From Pirellula sp. (lineage in GTDB: Bacteria; Planctomycetota; Planctomycetia; Pirellulales; Pirellulaceae), in NCBI GenBank assembly GCA_021300155.1, contig JAJTID010000001.1, positions 144,141 through 208,140 on the forward strand: DNA of 64,000 nucleotides. Reading direction: 5' to 3'. A program made the translations under genes and the position numbers. Below are positions 57,066-64,000 of the stretch, piece by piece. A model generated the notes under the pieces. It was not told the origin of the DNA. It saw nothing but the letters and a program-made list of their open reading frames with translations, and made no database searches. Numbering within the stretch: position 1 is the first letter of the stretch; the number at the start of each line of letters is the position of its first letter.

Positions 57066-58091
57066 TCAGCTCTCCAAGCTTGTTCTTGGCTTCTGGATAT
57101 CTAGGAGTTTCATGCGGTCGGCGCCGTTGGCGACGGCGGTGCGAAGTTCGGCTGGCGGCAAAGATTGCACCCATTCGAGCGCCGATGCGTGCAGACGGTT
57201 CTCGGTAGGGTTCGCGCAAGCCAGGCTTCGGCCGCAGCGGCGCGTGCGGCAGGGGCGACCAGACATTGAGATAAAACGGCTTGTCCGCATGCGCGCAAAG
57301 GCAATAGCGCGATCAAACGCAGCCTGCGTCATAGTGATCACATTCGGAAGACGCGCCGCCTGTCTGCCAACACGGGTGCGGGTGCCAAGGCCGAGCTGCG
57401 CTTCAATCGCCTTTACCACCTGCTTCGCGAGCAACATAGAACCCTCGTCGGTGAAATGCACATCATTCGCGCGCTGCATTTTTTCCACATGCGGCGCGAT
57501 GTCGGCATTGAGGTCGTTGATGGCCACGCCGTTCTCAGTCATCACTTTTCTGGCGACGGCGTTGTATTGATCCACGCTGCCAAAACGCCGCGTCGGCCTC
57601 AGATTGCCGCCATTAGGCACCGGCGTCGTAGTCGCGAAAATCAGCTTTGCACTGGTGGCTTTCATCTGTATCACCAGCTCGCGCAGATTCTTTTCATACA
57701 TCTCCGGCGCCGCATGGCGCACTCCCTCGGGCGGCAGCTTCGCGTCGTGCAGTCCGAAGTTGAAGTGAATGACGTCCCACTTCTTGTCCCCAAGCCACGA
57801 CTTCAGATAGTTGAGCCCATGCCCGGTGGAACTGCAGTTCGTCGGCGGCCGGTGCACGTTGGCTTTACCTTTCAACAGCTCGCGCGTCGGCAAGGTGTAG
57901 CCGATCGACACCGAATCCCCGATCAGTAGCACGCGCGGCAAGCCGGCGACATCTTCAATGGGCGTCAACGCCGGATCGGGTACTGGCTTAGATTGGGCGG
58001 AAGATTCAGCCGCGTGCAGCGTGGCGAGTTGCGCGAGCAGTAGGGCGGTGAGGATCGTGAGATTGGGTTTCATGGCTGTCAGATGATGCAT
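57066..58091 (-). CDS. SGNH/GDSL hydrolase fused to out-of-frame sulfatase remnant
   Basis: The first 230 residues are an exported SGNH hydrolase: signal peptide (LTILTALLLAQLATLHA), VLLIGDSVSIGYTLPT with the catalytic serine, HFNFGLHD, and VHFTDEGS with the catalytic Asp and His. After VVKAIEAQLGLG the family likeness ends. The following DNA reads, in this frame up to AAFDRAIAFAR and then in another frame, HADKPFYLNVWSPLPHAPLRP, which is sulfatase sequence. So the last 110 residues are a fusion tail over a frameshifted sulfatase piece. The hydrolase part may still fold and act as an acetyl- or carbohydrate-esterase. The gene looks GC-richer than the DNA to its left. Confidence 0.75.
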   Translation of the reverse strand: MHHLTAMKPNLTILTALLLAQLATLHAAESSAQSKPVPDPALTPIEDVAGLPRVLLIGDSVSIGYTLPTRELLKGKANVHRPPTNCSSTGHGLNYLKSWLGDKKWDVIHFNFGLHDAKLPPEGVRHAAPEMYEKNLRELVIQMKATSAKLIFATTTPVPNGGNLRPTRRFGSVDQYNAVARKVMTENGVAINDLNADIAPHVEKMQRANDVHFTDEGSMLLAKQVVKAIEAQLGLGTRTRVGRQAARLPNVITMTQAAFDRAIAFARMRTSRFISMSGRPCRTRRCGRSLACANPTENRLHASALEWVQSLPPAELRTAVANGADRMKLLDIQKPRTSLES

Positions 58092-58103
58092 TGGGATGAT
58101 GGC

Positions 58104-58312
58104 CTATTGCGAGAGTTGTTTGAACACCCACGTTTTAACGTCGGCATTATACTTCACCGTCATACTTCACCGTCATATCATGGCCCGTGTCCTTCATCAC
58201 AAGGCCGTTGGCGTTGAGTTGATGGGCGGCGATGGCGTCTTCGAGCTTCTTCACGGCATTCGGCAGATCCTCGCGCATCTTCTTGCTCAGCCGTCGGGGC
58301 GAGAAGCAGGTG
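58104..58312 (-). pseudogene. C-terminal gene fragment disrupted by a 13-base tandem duplication
   Basis: The minus strand reads LSKKMREDLPNAVKKLEDAI, then QLNANGLVMKDTGHDMTVKY, and stops soon after. Removing one copy of the 13-base repeat at 58149-58174 restores the frame to TVKYNADVKTWVFKQLSQ and a stop at 58104-58106. I do not recognise the family. The N-terminal part is absent and sialidase-like sequence lies directly upstream. Confidence 0.65.
58149..58174. repeat. 13-base perfect tandem duplication
   Basis: ATACTTCACCGTC occurs twice head-to-tail (58149-58161 and 58162-58174). Its length is not a multiple of three, and it shifts the frame of the minus-strand fragment it lies in. Confidence 0.95.
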
Positions 58313-58918
58313 CTTTGGAGGGCTTTGGTTTCTCCTGGCCGCCGGTGCCCCTGCTGACCAGCTGACGCAAACTAACCGAGCCGCTTACATCCTTGCCAGC
58401 GGCTACGTCTTCCTCGCGAAAAGCGGCCATGAGAATATTGCGGTCGGTCCTGCGATTGTAGTCGTAGATGACGCGGATGAGGCCGTCGGGCGACTGATCT
58501 CCATCGGGGTAGGCTACACCGAGGCGTTCATCGATTAGGAGTCCGCCGCTCCAAGTCTTACCATCGTCTTTGGAGAGGTAGCTGGTGAGGCGCGAGCGAC
58601 TAGTGCGTGTGTCGATGGGGCCGTGCTTTACGAGCAGCAGATTTCCCGACACGAGCCTGCGAACAAAAAAGCGCGAGGTCGGGTGCTCAATGCCCGAGGG
58701 AGTAAGATCCGGCCACGTTTTGCCGCGGTCGGTGGAGACGCTTTCACCGATGCCGTATCGGGTGCGTACGAGCAGCCAAAGGGCGCCGTCCGCGCGCTCG
58801 ACGAACATGTGCTCGTCGGCCTCGCGCGCGTCCTTTGGCACATTGCAACTGCCGCGCAGGGGCCAGGTGTCGCCAGCATCGGTAGCAGGGCGGTGAGGAT
58901 GAGGGAGGTTATGCTCAT
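58287..58918 (-). pseudogene. Sialidase-like gene lacking its N-terminal half
   Basis: ATG at 58918 opens a signal peptide (MSITSLILTALLPMLATPG). The sialidase sequence follows immediately but in another frame: RGSCNVPKDAREADEHMF, then ERADGALWLLVRTRYGIGES, STDRGKTWPDLTPSG (Asp-box), LSKDDGKTWSGG (Asp-box), LGVAYPDGDQSPDGLIRVIYDY and DRNILMAAFREEDV. Sialidase-like proteins of this type have another 150-200 residues before this region, so the N-terminal half has been deleted and the junction is out of frame. The C-terminus (LRQLVSRGTGG) is close to the expected end. It probably makes no functional protein. Confidence 0.75.
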
Positions 58919-58970
58919 GGTGTTTTTCCCTTTCGGTTTGGATGACGAGCCTGGTAGGCGCATTCATGAA

Positions 58971-60464
58971 TCACTTGTTCCCCGCCTTCTTAGCAGGCCG
59001 TTTCCAGGCAGTGATGTCAAGCCGTTTCGGGCCGTCGTCGAAGTAGCGTTGACCGGCGCCGATGCGGTCGTAATCGCCGAGGTCCGCACGCGCGCTTTCG
59101 ACCCGCTCCATCAGGCGCGCGACTTCTTCGGGATGAGTTCCGGCAAGGTTGCGCGTTTCGCCGGGGTCGCTCTTGAGGTCGTAGAGTTCGACCGAGCTCA
59201 CTCCATCGCCGAAGAAGCGGCCGCTGAAACCCGTCCACTTGGGATACTCGGGGCGCGGCAGAACCAGTTTCCAACGTGCGTCGCGCACGGCCTGGAGGTG
59301 CGTATAGCTGTAGAACAGAAAATCGGCGCGCGGCGACTTGCCGGAGGGCTTGCGCAGGAAGGGACCGAGGTCTTGGCCGTCGAGCTTGCGATCTGAAGGC
59401 GGGTTCGTGCCGGCGAGCGCGGCAAACGTCGGCAGCAAATCAAGGGTGCTCGTGAGTTCGTCGCTCACCGAGCCGGCGGGGATATTTCCTGGCCAACGCA
59501 CGACGCACGGCACGCGAAAGCCACCGTCCCAGGTGAGCATCTTGTAGCCTCGCAACGGCTCGGCGTTGCCCGAGTGGTCGCGAGGGATGAACGGCTTGCC
59601 GCCGGGCTTCATGCCGTCAGTGGTCTCGATCCACGGGCCGTTGTCGGAGGTAAAGACGATGATCGTGCGTTCGTCGAGGCCGAGCTCTTTGAGCGCTTTG
59701 AGGATTTCACCGCACGACCAGTCGATCTCCTCCACAGCATCACCAAACGGGCCGCCGGCGCTCTTGCCTTTGAAGTTCTCAGACGCACCGAGCGGTATGT
59801 GCGGCATGTTGTGCGCGAGGTAGAGGAAGAAGGGCTTTGCGCGATTGGCACGGATGAACTCCAATGCCTCACGCGTGTAGTCCTGCGTGATGTGATCCCA
59901 GTCCTGCACCTCCTTCACAACGACCTCAGTATTGCGGAGTATCGAGCTGCGCATGGCGTTTCCCTCGACAGTCGGCGTGAGGCCGTTGTAGAGCGGCGTT
60001 CCGTAGAAATAGTCGAAGCCCTGCGCGTTGGGCATCGTCGCATGGCTCCAACCATCCGACGCTCGCGCCCCAAGGTGCCACTTGCCGATGCACGCGGTTG
60101 CGTAGCCGGAGTCCTTGAGCATCTCGGCCATCGTGACTTCGCGCGGATGTAAAACGTTGTGTTGGTTCTTACGATTGCCCGGCTCGGCAACACGCATGGG
60201 AAAACAACCCGTCATCAAGGCTGCCCGGCTCGGTCCGCACACGGGTTGTGCGTAAAAGCTCGTAAGCTTCAACCCCTCCTCCGCCATGCGATCAAGGTGA
60301 GGCGTCTTGATCGCCTTCGATCCAAAACAGCCGAGGTCGGCATAACCGAGGTCGTCGGAGAGGATCACGATGACGTTCGGTTTGTTAGCAGGCTTTGATT
60401 CTGCGGCATGCAGCGCGGCTAGCGGAAGCATCAGGACGGTGAGGAGTGTGAGGGTGGTTTTCAT
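58971..60464 (-). CDS. Secreted sulfatase
   Basis: A 497-residue type I sulfatase. The signal peptide (TLLTVLMLPLAALHAAES) is followed by PNVIVILSDDLGYADLGCFG (calcium-binding Asp pair) and the maturation motif CGPSRAALMTGCFPMRV with the cysteine at about residue 76. Later come CIGKWHLGAR, FFLYLAHNMPHIPLG and IVFTSDNGPWI (second metal pair), GGFRVPCVVRWPGNIPAG and LYDLKSDPGETRNLAGT. It resembles arylsulfatase A/N-acetylgalactosamine-sulfatase-like enzymes; the substrate is unknown. The start is the Met at 60464 (MKTTLTLL), since codons upstream to 60512 overlap the neighbouring fragment. Its signal-peptide DNA is similar to those of three neighbouring genes. Confidence 0.93.
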   Translation of the reverse strand: MKTTLTLLTVLMLPLAALHAAESKPANKPNVIVILSDDLGYADLGCFGSKAIKTPHLDRMAEEGLKLTSFYAQPVCGPSRAALMTGCFPMRVAEPGNRKNQHNVLHPREVTMAEMLKDSGYATACIGKWHLGARASDGWSHATMPNAQGFDYFYGTPLYNGLTPTVEGNAMRSSILRNTEVVVKEVQDWDHITQDYTREALEFIRANRAKPFFLYLAHNMPHIPLGASENFKGKSAGGPFGDAVEEIDWSCGEILKALKELGLDERTIIVFTSDNGPWIETTDGMKPGGKPFIPRDHSGNAEPLRGYKMLTWDGGFRVPCVVRWPGNIPAGSVSDELTSTLDLLPTFAALAGTNPPSDRKLDGQDLGPFLRKPSGKSPRADFLFYSYTHLQAVRDARWKLVLPRPEYPKWTGFSGRFFGDGVSSVELYDLKSDPGETRNLAGTHPEEVARLMERVESARADLGDYDRIGAGQRYFDDGPKRLDITAWKRPAKKAGNK

Positions 60465-60466
60465 GT

Positions 60467-60763
60467 TCACTTTTTGGATGATGGCATCAGCTTCGCGCGG
60501 GTGACTTCCCATTGTGGGTTGGGCTCGGCTTTCCAGATCTGCACGTCGTCGTAGTTCACGGTGCCACCACCACCACCACCACCACCACCACCACCACCCG
60601 GTTTCATCGGGCCATCGAAGCCGTCACTAAAGATCACGTCGCCGCGCTTACTGAGGATCGGTTCGAGCTTCGGCGAATCGGCTGCGTGAATCGCTGTGAA
60701 CGGAGTCATCGCATTGAACGGAGTCAGCAGTAAGGCGGTGAGGAGCGTGAGTGTGTGTTTCAT
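60467..60763 (-). pseudogene. Internally deleted DUF1080-like exported protein with polyglycine junction
   Basis: The frame is open for 98 residues and has a signal peptide (TLLTALLLTPFNAMTPF). The N-terminal part, EPILSKRGDVIFSDGFDGPM, matches the start of exported DUF1080-like jelly-roll proteins (usually EPILxKxGxxLFxDDF). The C-terminal part, TVNYDDVQIWKAEPNPQWEV, matches their end (FDNVKLWKAEPNPxW). The 150 or so residues between are missing and replaced by twelve glycines encoded by a trinucleotide repeat. It may be translated but cannot form the domain. It lies two bases upstream of the sulfatase start. Confidence 0.7.
60566..60598. repeat. ACC trinucleotide microsatellite (11 copies)
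   Basis: Eleven uninterrupted ACC units on the plus strand encode glycine (GGT) on the minus strand. It stands exactly at the deletion junction of the DUF1080-like gene and may have arisen from, or promoted, slippage there. Confidence 0.95.
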
Positions 60764-60904
60764 GGTTAGGCATTCTTAAGCGTTTGGCTTCTTCATCGAG
60801 TGGAAACAACTGCCGACATATCCACGGAATCAAAGCCCACCCCGTTGCGGACTAACACTATGCAATTTCGCAAACGACTGAGTCCATTGGCCGTGATCGG
60901 CGTG

Positions 60905-61063
60905 TTATGCCAGTCCACCTTCGCTCGTCTCCTTGTTGTGACAATCAACGCACGTTTGTTCCAGCAACGATGAAATTATCGAAGGCGGCTCACCGGCATC
61001 TATGTTTTGTGTCAAGGCAAGAAGCGAAAGTAAGTACGCCGTCGCGACGATCCATCGAGTCAT
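60905..61063 (-). pseudogene. N-terminal fragment of an exported cytochrome-type protein
   Basis: A 52-codon frame: signal peptide (TAYLLSLLALTQNIDA), EPPSIISSLLEQTCVDCHNK with a CxxCH heme motif, and SEGGLA before TAA 60905-60907. This is the start of a planctomycete cytochrome c domain like those on DUF1549/DUF1553 proteins, cut off after the heme site. Its ATG overlaps the stop of the DUF1501 gene (ATGA), so it was once the next gene of that unit. Confidence 0.75.
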
Positions 61064-62475
61064 GCCAGAATCTCCTTCACCACCGATCCATACACATCGG
61101 TGAGCCGGAAGTCGCGGCCGAGGTGTCGTCGAGTCAATCGTGTGTGATCAATCCCGAGCAGGTGTAGCATCGTAGCGTGCAAATCGTGAATGTGAATCTT
61201 GCCCTCGATGACCTTGAAGCCCATCTCGTCGGTCTCGCCATAGGTGAAGCCAGGCTTGACGCCTCCGCCTGCCATCCAGGCACAGAAACTCTGTGGCTGA
61301 TGCTCGCGACCGTGTTTGTCGATCGGCGCTGTCCCGCTCAAGTCCTGACTCCATGGCGTCCGGCCAAATTCACCGGACCAAAGTACAAGCGTGTCTTCAA
61401 GCAATCCACGTTGCTTCAAGTCTTTCACCAGAGCAGCGACCGGCTGATCGGTTTGGTTGCAAAGCTTAGGAAGATTGCCGCGAATATCGCCGTGATGATC
61501 CCAACCATCCATCGTCACTTGTACGAAACGAACGCCAGACTCGCTTAATTTGCGAGCCAACAAACAGGCGCGAGCGTTTTTGTCAGTGTCCTTCCCTCCG
61601 ACCCCGTACATCTTGAGCGTCTCATCGCTCTCGTTCGACATGTCGACGAGTTGCGGTGTATCGGTCTGCATCCGAAACGCCAACTCCATGTTCTGAATCA
61701 TTCCTTCCATGTTGGCGTCACCGTTCAGCTCATCAAGTAGCTGCCGGTTCATCCGCTGAGTCATATCCATTCGCTTGCGTTGCACCGCATCGGTAGCCGA
61801 TACACTCTTCAGGTTGTCGATCGGAGAGGTTTTGTTATCGAGCGGAACCGTGAGGGCAGTACCCTGATGGATCGCCGGAAGAAAGGACGAGCCGTAGGTA
61901 CGAACGCCACCGGGATGAATCGTCATGAAGCTTGGCAGGTTCTGATTCTCGGTCCCGAGGCCGTAGCTGATCCACGATCCCATCGAGGGTCTTACTTCGG
62001 TGAAGCTACCGGTGTGGAACTGATTGGTTGCGCTAGCATGTTGAGGATTATCGGCGTTCATTCCACGCAACAAGCAAATGTCGTCGGCGATGCCTGCGAG
62101 GTTTGGCATCAAGTCAGAGATCATCATCCCGGATTGACCGCGCGGTTTCACAGGTGCCATCGCACCGAGCGCTAAGAATTTTTCCGTCCCGACTTGCGTC
62201 ACGTTCTTATCCAGTGGCGAATTAATCGCTTCACCGTGTTTGTCGCGGATGTAGTCCTTCGGATCAAAGAGATCCATTTGCGACGGCCCACCTGCCATGA
62301 AGAGAAAGATGACCCGTTTGGCTCGCGGTGTGACGTCGAGGACGCGCCCACCAGATGCATTCGCCGACTCTCGCGCCGCCGCGTGAAGCATGTCATGCAA
62401 CGCTAACGTCCCGAAACCACAAGCGGCATGTTGCAGACACTGACGACGATTGGGAATTGGATTGAAGTTGATCAT
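61060..62475 (-). CDS. DUF1501 protein
   Basis: A 471-residue DUF1501 protein. RRQCLQHAACGFGTLALHDM near the N-terminus is a twin-arginine-like signal. Family motifs are clear: VIFLFMAGGPSQMDLFDPKD, then GMNADNPQHASATNQFHTGS, MGSWISYGLGTENQNLPSF, RFVQVTMDGWDHHGDI, DTLVLWSGEFGRTPWSQ, KHGREHQPQSFCAWMAGGGVK and LHATMLHLLGIDHTRLT. It is more typical of the family than the one at 32639 (it has GGPSQMDLFDPK). It lies 87 bases downstream of a DUF1553 gene on the same strand, the usual planctomycete pair. The biochemical role is unknown. Confidence 0.95.
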   Translation of the reverse strand: MINFNPIPNRRQCLQHAACGFGTLALHDMLHAAARESANASGGRVLDVTPRAKRVIFLFMAGGPSQMDLFDPKDYIRDKHGEAINSPLDKNVTQVGTEKFLALGAMAPVKPRGQSGMMISDLMPNLAGIADDICLLRGMNADNPQHASATNQFHTGSFTEVRPSMGSWISYGLGTENQNLPSFMTIHPGGVRTYGSSFLPAIHQGTALTVPLDNKTSPIDNLKSVSATDAVQRKRMDMTQRMNRQLLDELNGDANMEGMIQNMELAFRMQTDTPQLVDMSNESDETLKMYGVGGKDTDKNARACLLARKLSESGVRFVQVTMDGWDHHGDIRGNLPKLCNQTDQPVAALVKDLKQRGLLEDTLVLWSGEFGRTPWSQDLSGTAPIDKHGREHQPQSFCAWMAGGGVKPGFTYGETDEMGFKVIEGKIHIHDLHATMLHLLGIDHTRLTRRHLGRDFRLTDVYGSVVKEILA

Positions 62476-62510
62476 GGTTTAGTTAGGTTCAAGGCGGGAT
62501 GATGAAATCT

Positions 62511-62545
62511 TTCTCCCCCTCGCCCCGCTCCGGGGAAAGGGAGCA
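62511..62545. repeat. Palindromic repeat-like hairpin
   Basis: TCTCCCCCTCGCCCCG-CTC-CGGGGAAAGGGAG forms an imperfect GC-rich hairpin between the DUF1553 and DUF1501 genes. It resembles the element at about 44311-44423, so it may be a dispersed repeat. Confidence 0.55.
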
Positions 62546-62562
62546 AAAAATAAGAGTGCCGT

Positions 62563-64000
62563 CTACCGTCGGAAAACAAAATAGTTGGAGGATAACAAAC
62601 TATGGCAAAGCTCTTGCCAAGCAACGCTCTCATTCATCTTCGTGTTATCGGGGGTGTCCAGCGATTGGGTCTCTTCCAAGAATGCGATCGCATCCTGTCG
62701 TTCGGAGGGGCTCAACGGTCGACTCAGAACTCGCAGCCAAAGCTGCTCGAGTCGATCGTCTTGCGTCTTTGATTCCGCAAATAGCCGATCGATGACTAAC
62801 TTTGCTCGCTTGCGATACGCGGCGTTGTTCATCAGAAATAGTGACTGCGTGGGCGCCACCGTTTGATTGCGTTGTCCTGCAATTAAAGCGGGATTCACGA
62901 AATCAAAGTAACTTCGAATACGATCCTCGCCGGTAAAGCCGTTTCGCATCACGGGTAGATAAATCGTACGCTCAAACTCCTGCGATGTTCGCGGATTCTT
63001 ATGCGCGTAGTTGGGAGGATTCACTCCCTTTGCGACCAGGGCTCCGGTATTCTCAACATTTTCAAGCACCAGCGCAGGACCGCCGTGACTCTCCTTCAAT
63101 TCGCCGCTTATCGCGAGCGTCGAGTCGCGAATCGCTTCGGCATCCAATCTCACTCGATGCATTCGCCATAGCAATCGATTGTCAGGATCGACTTTGGTCG
63201 ATACAGAGTCATTGATAATGCTCAAGCGATACACACGACTGAGAACGATTGAACGAATGAGCTGCTTTTGCGACCAGCCGTTCTTCATGAAACGAGTCGC
63301 CAGATGATCGAGCAATTCCGGATGCGACGGTGTTTCGCCACGCACTCCAAAATAATCGACCGAGCGTACCAATCCTTCTCCGAACAGCTTCTGCCAAATT
63401 CGATTCACCGTTACACGAGCCGTGAGCGGATTCTTTTCATCGACTAGCCAATCCGCCAGTTGAAGTCGCCCACTTTGTCCGGCCGGGATCTGAGGAAACG
63501 GTTGCCACGATGCAACTCGCAGCGCACCTCGCGGCACGATCCTTCCAGGTGCATACGCATTGCCGCGTATATAAACCGGCATGTCGGCTGGATTTTCGCC
63601 GTCATGCATCGCAAAGGCTTTCGGTACTTTGGAACGGAAGAATTCGGCATGTTGAATCTCTGTCCCCAGCTTTTTGAGCCTTTCGGTCAATTCATCGCGC
63701 TGCTTGGTCAATAAAGCCAATAAATTTTCTTGACCTTCTGGCTCACTTGCTTGCTTATCATCGGACTTACTATCCTTCCCGTTCTCAACGACAGGCTTTC
63801 CCTTGGTGGACTTATCTTCTACAGTATCCTCCGAGCCTTGGTCCGGATCCTCCGTGTCTTCGGTCGATCGAGTTGCCTTGAGTGCTAAGGCTTCTTTGCT
63901 TTCCTTTTCGAGCTTCGCTAGCTGAGCGACGATCGATTTCTTCTCTTCGGTAAGCTTTGATTGATCCGCCTTGAGGCTTGCTACTTTCTCCGCGTGCTCA
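62563..64000 (-). CDS. DUF1549/DUF1553 cytochrome-type protein, C-terminal part (runs off the window)
   Basis: The frame stays open to the window edge, so only the C-terminal 478 or so residues are visible. The part nearest the edge is a highly charged stretch (EKVASLKADQSKLTEEKK, then many Asp, Glu, Lys and Ser), probably a coiled-coil and linker. DUF1553 follows: YIRGNAYAPGRIVPRGAL, LADWLVDEKNPLTARVTVNRIWQ, FGEGLVRSVDYFGVRGE, PSHPELLDHLATRFM, SIVLSRVYRLS, LDAEAIRDSTLAISGEL and VAPTQSLFLMNNA. In full-length members a cytochrome c domain and DUF1549 come before this. A DUF1501 gene follows 87 bases downstream. The role is unknown; extracytoplasmic redox chemistry is inferred from the family. 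Confidence 0.92.
   Translation of the reverse strand, partial: EHAEKVASLKADQSKLTEEKKSIVAQLAKLEKESKEALALKATRSTEDTEDPDQGSEDTVEDKSTKGKPVVENGKDSKSDDKQASEPEGQENLLALLTKQRDELTERLKKLGTEIQHAEFFRSKVPKAFAMHDGENPADMPVYIRGNAYAPGRIVPRGALRVASWQPFPQIPAGQSGRLQLADWLVDEKNPLTARVTVNRIWQKLFGEGLVRSVDYFGVRGETPSHPELLDHLATRFMKNGWSQKQLIRSIVLSRVYRLSIINDSVSTKVDPDNRLLWRMHRVRLDAEAIRDSTLAISGELKESHGGPALVLENVENTGALVAKGVNPPNYAHKNPRTSQEFERTIYLPVMRNGFTGEDRIRSYFDFVNPALIAGQRNQTVAPTQSLFLMNNAAYRKRAKLVIDRLFAESKTQDDRLEQLWLRVLSRPLSPSERQDAIAFLEETQSLDTPDNTKMNESVAWQELCHSLLSSNYFVFRR

Noticed and set aside
58623..59396. Long plus-strand reading frame (257 codons).
   Set aside because: It is antisense to the sialidase fragment and the sulfatase, both with clear family motifs; long shadows are common in GC-rich DNA.
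59574..60152. Plus-strand reading frame of 192 codons.
   Set aside because: Antisense to the intact sulfatase; no domain, signal peptide or ribosome-binding site.
60566..60598. Tandem ACC units considered as a CRISPR or regulatory repeat.
   Set aside because: No spacers; a simple trinucleotide microsatellite inside a coding remnant.

Overview
The window reads as chromosomal DNA of a planctomycete, most likely of the Pirellulales. The evidence is the density of families typical of that phylum: two DUF1559 pseudopilin-like proteins, DUF1501, DUF1549/DUF1553 and DUF1587-DUF1592-DUF1588-DUF1585 cytochrome-type proteins, a DUF1552 protein, a WD40 protein with an N-terminal c-type cytochrome domain, PPC-domain surface protein, many sulfatases, and an ECF sigma factor beside a FecR-LamG protein. 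No rRNA, tRNA, CRISPR array or intact insertion sequence was recognised.

1-31.9 kb is a mostly ordinary, gene-dense region: a degenerate Mur ligase, valS, amn, a DUF1559/lipoprotein pair, dinB, a PQQ beta-propeller protein, a membrane-fused spermidine synthase, mutY, floA, a sulfatase, an amino-acid:sodium symporter followed by a ThiO-type glycine oxidase, an aminotransferase, an epimerase next to queE, divergent queF, a TIM-barrel isomerase followed by an OleB-like hydrolase, an ArsR regulator, and the remains of a phosphate transporter beside a TrkA-C membrane protein.

32.0-44.3 kb opens with the ghost of a large serine recombinase. It is followed by eight closely spaced same-strand genes: DUF1501, PPC protein, DUF1549/1553 cytochrome, cytochrome-WD40, DUF1559, lipoprotein, ECF sigma factor and FecR-LamG membrane protein. 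They look like one exported system with its own sigma factor and membrane partner. This is the best candidate here for an undescribed system.

44.6-64 kb is accessory DNA with heavy decay. Intact genes (secreted amidohydrolase, DUF1592 + DUF1552 pair, esterase, two sulfatases, DUF1501 + DUF1553 pair) alternate with broken ones: a TPR/FG-GAP/UnbV pseudogene, chimeric fragments, three sulfatase scraps, truncated sialidases, an SGNH-sulfatase fusion, and a gene cut down to its two ends around a polyglycine microsatellite. Parts of 48.9-53.3 kb and 57.1-60.7 kb look GC-richer than the rest, and four genes between 58.0 and 60.8 kb share a repeated signal-peptide sequence at the DNA level. Together these point to import, shuffling and ongoing loss of polysaccharide- and sulfate-ester-degrading genes. 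All family assignments come from reading motifs; no database search was possible.
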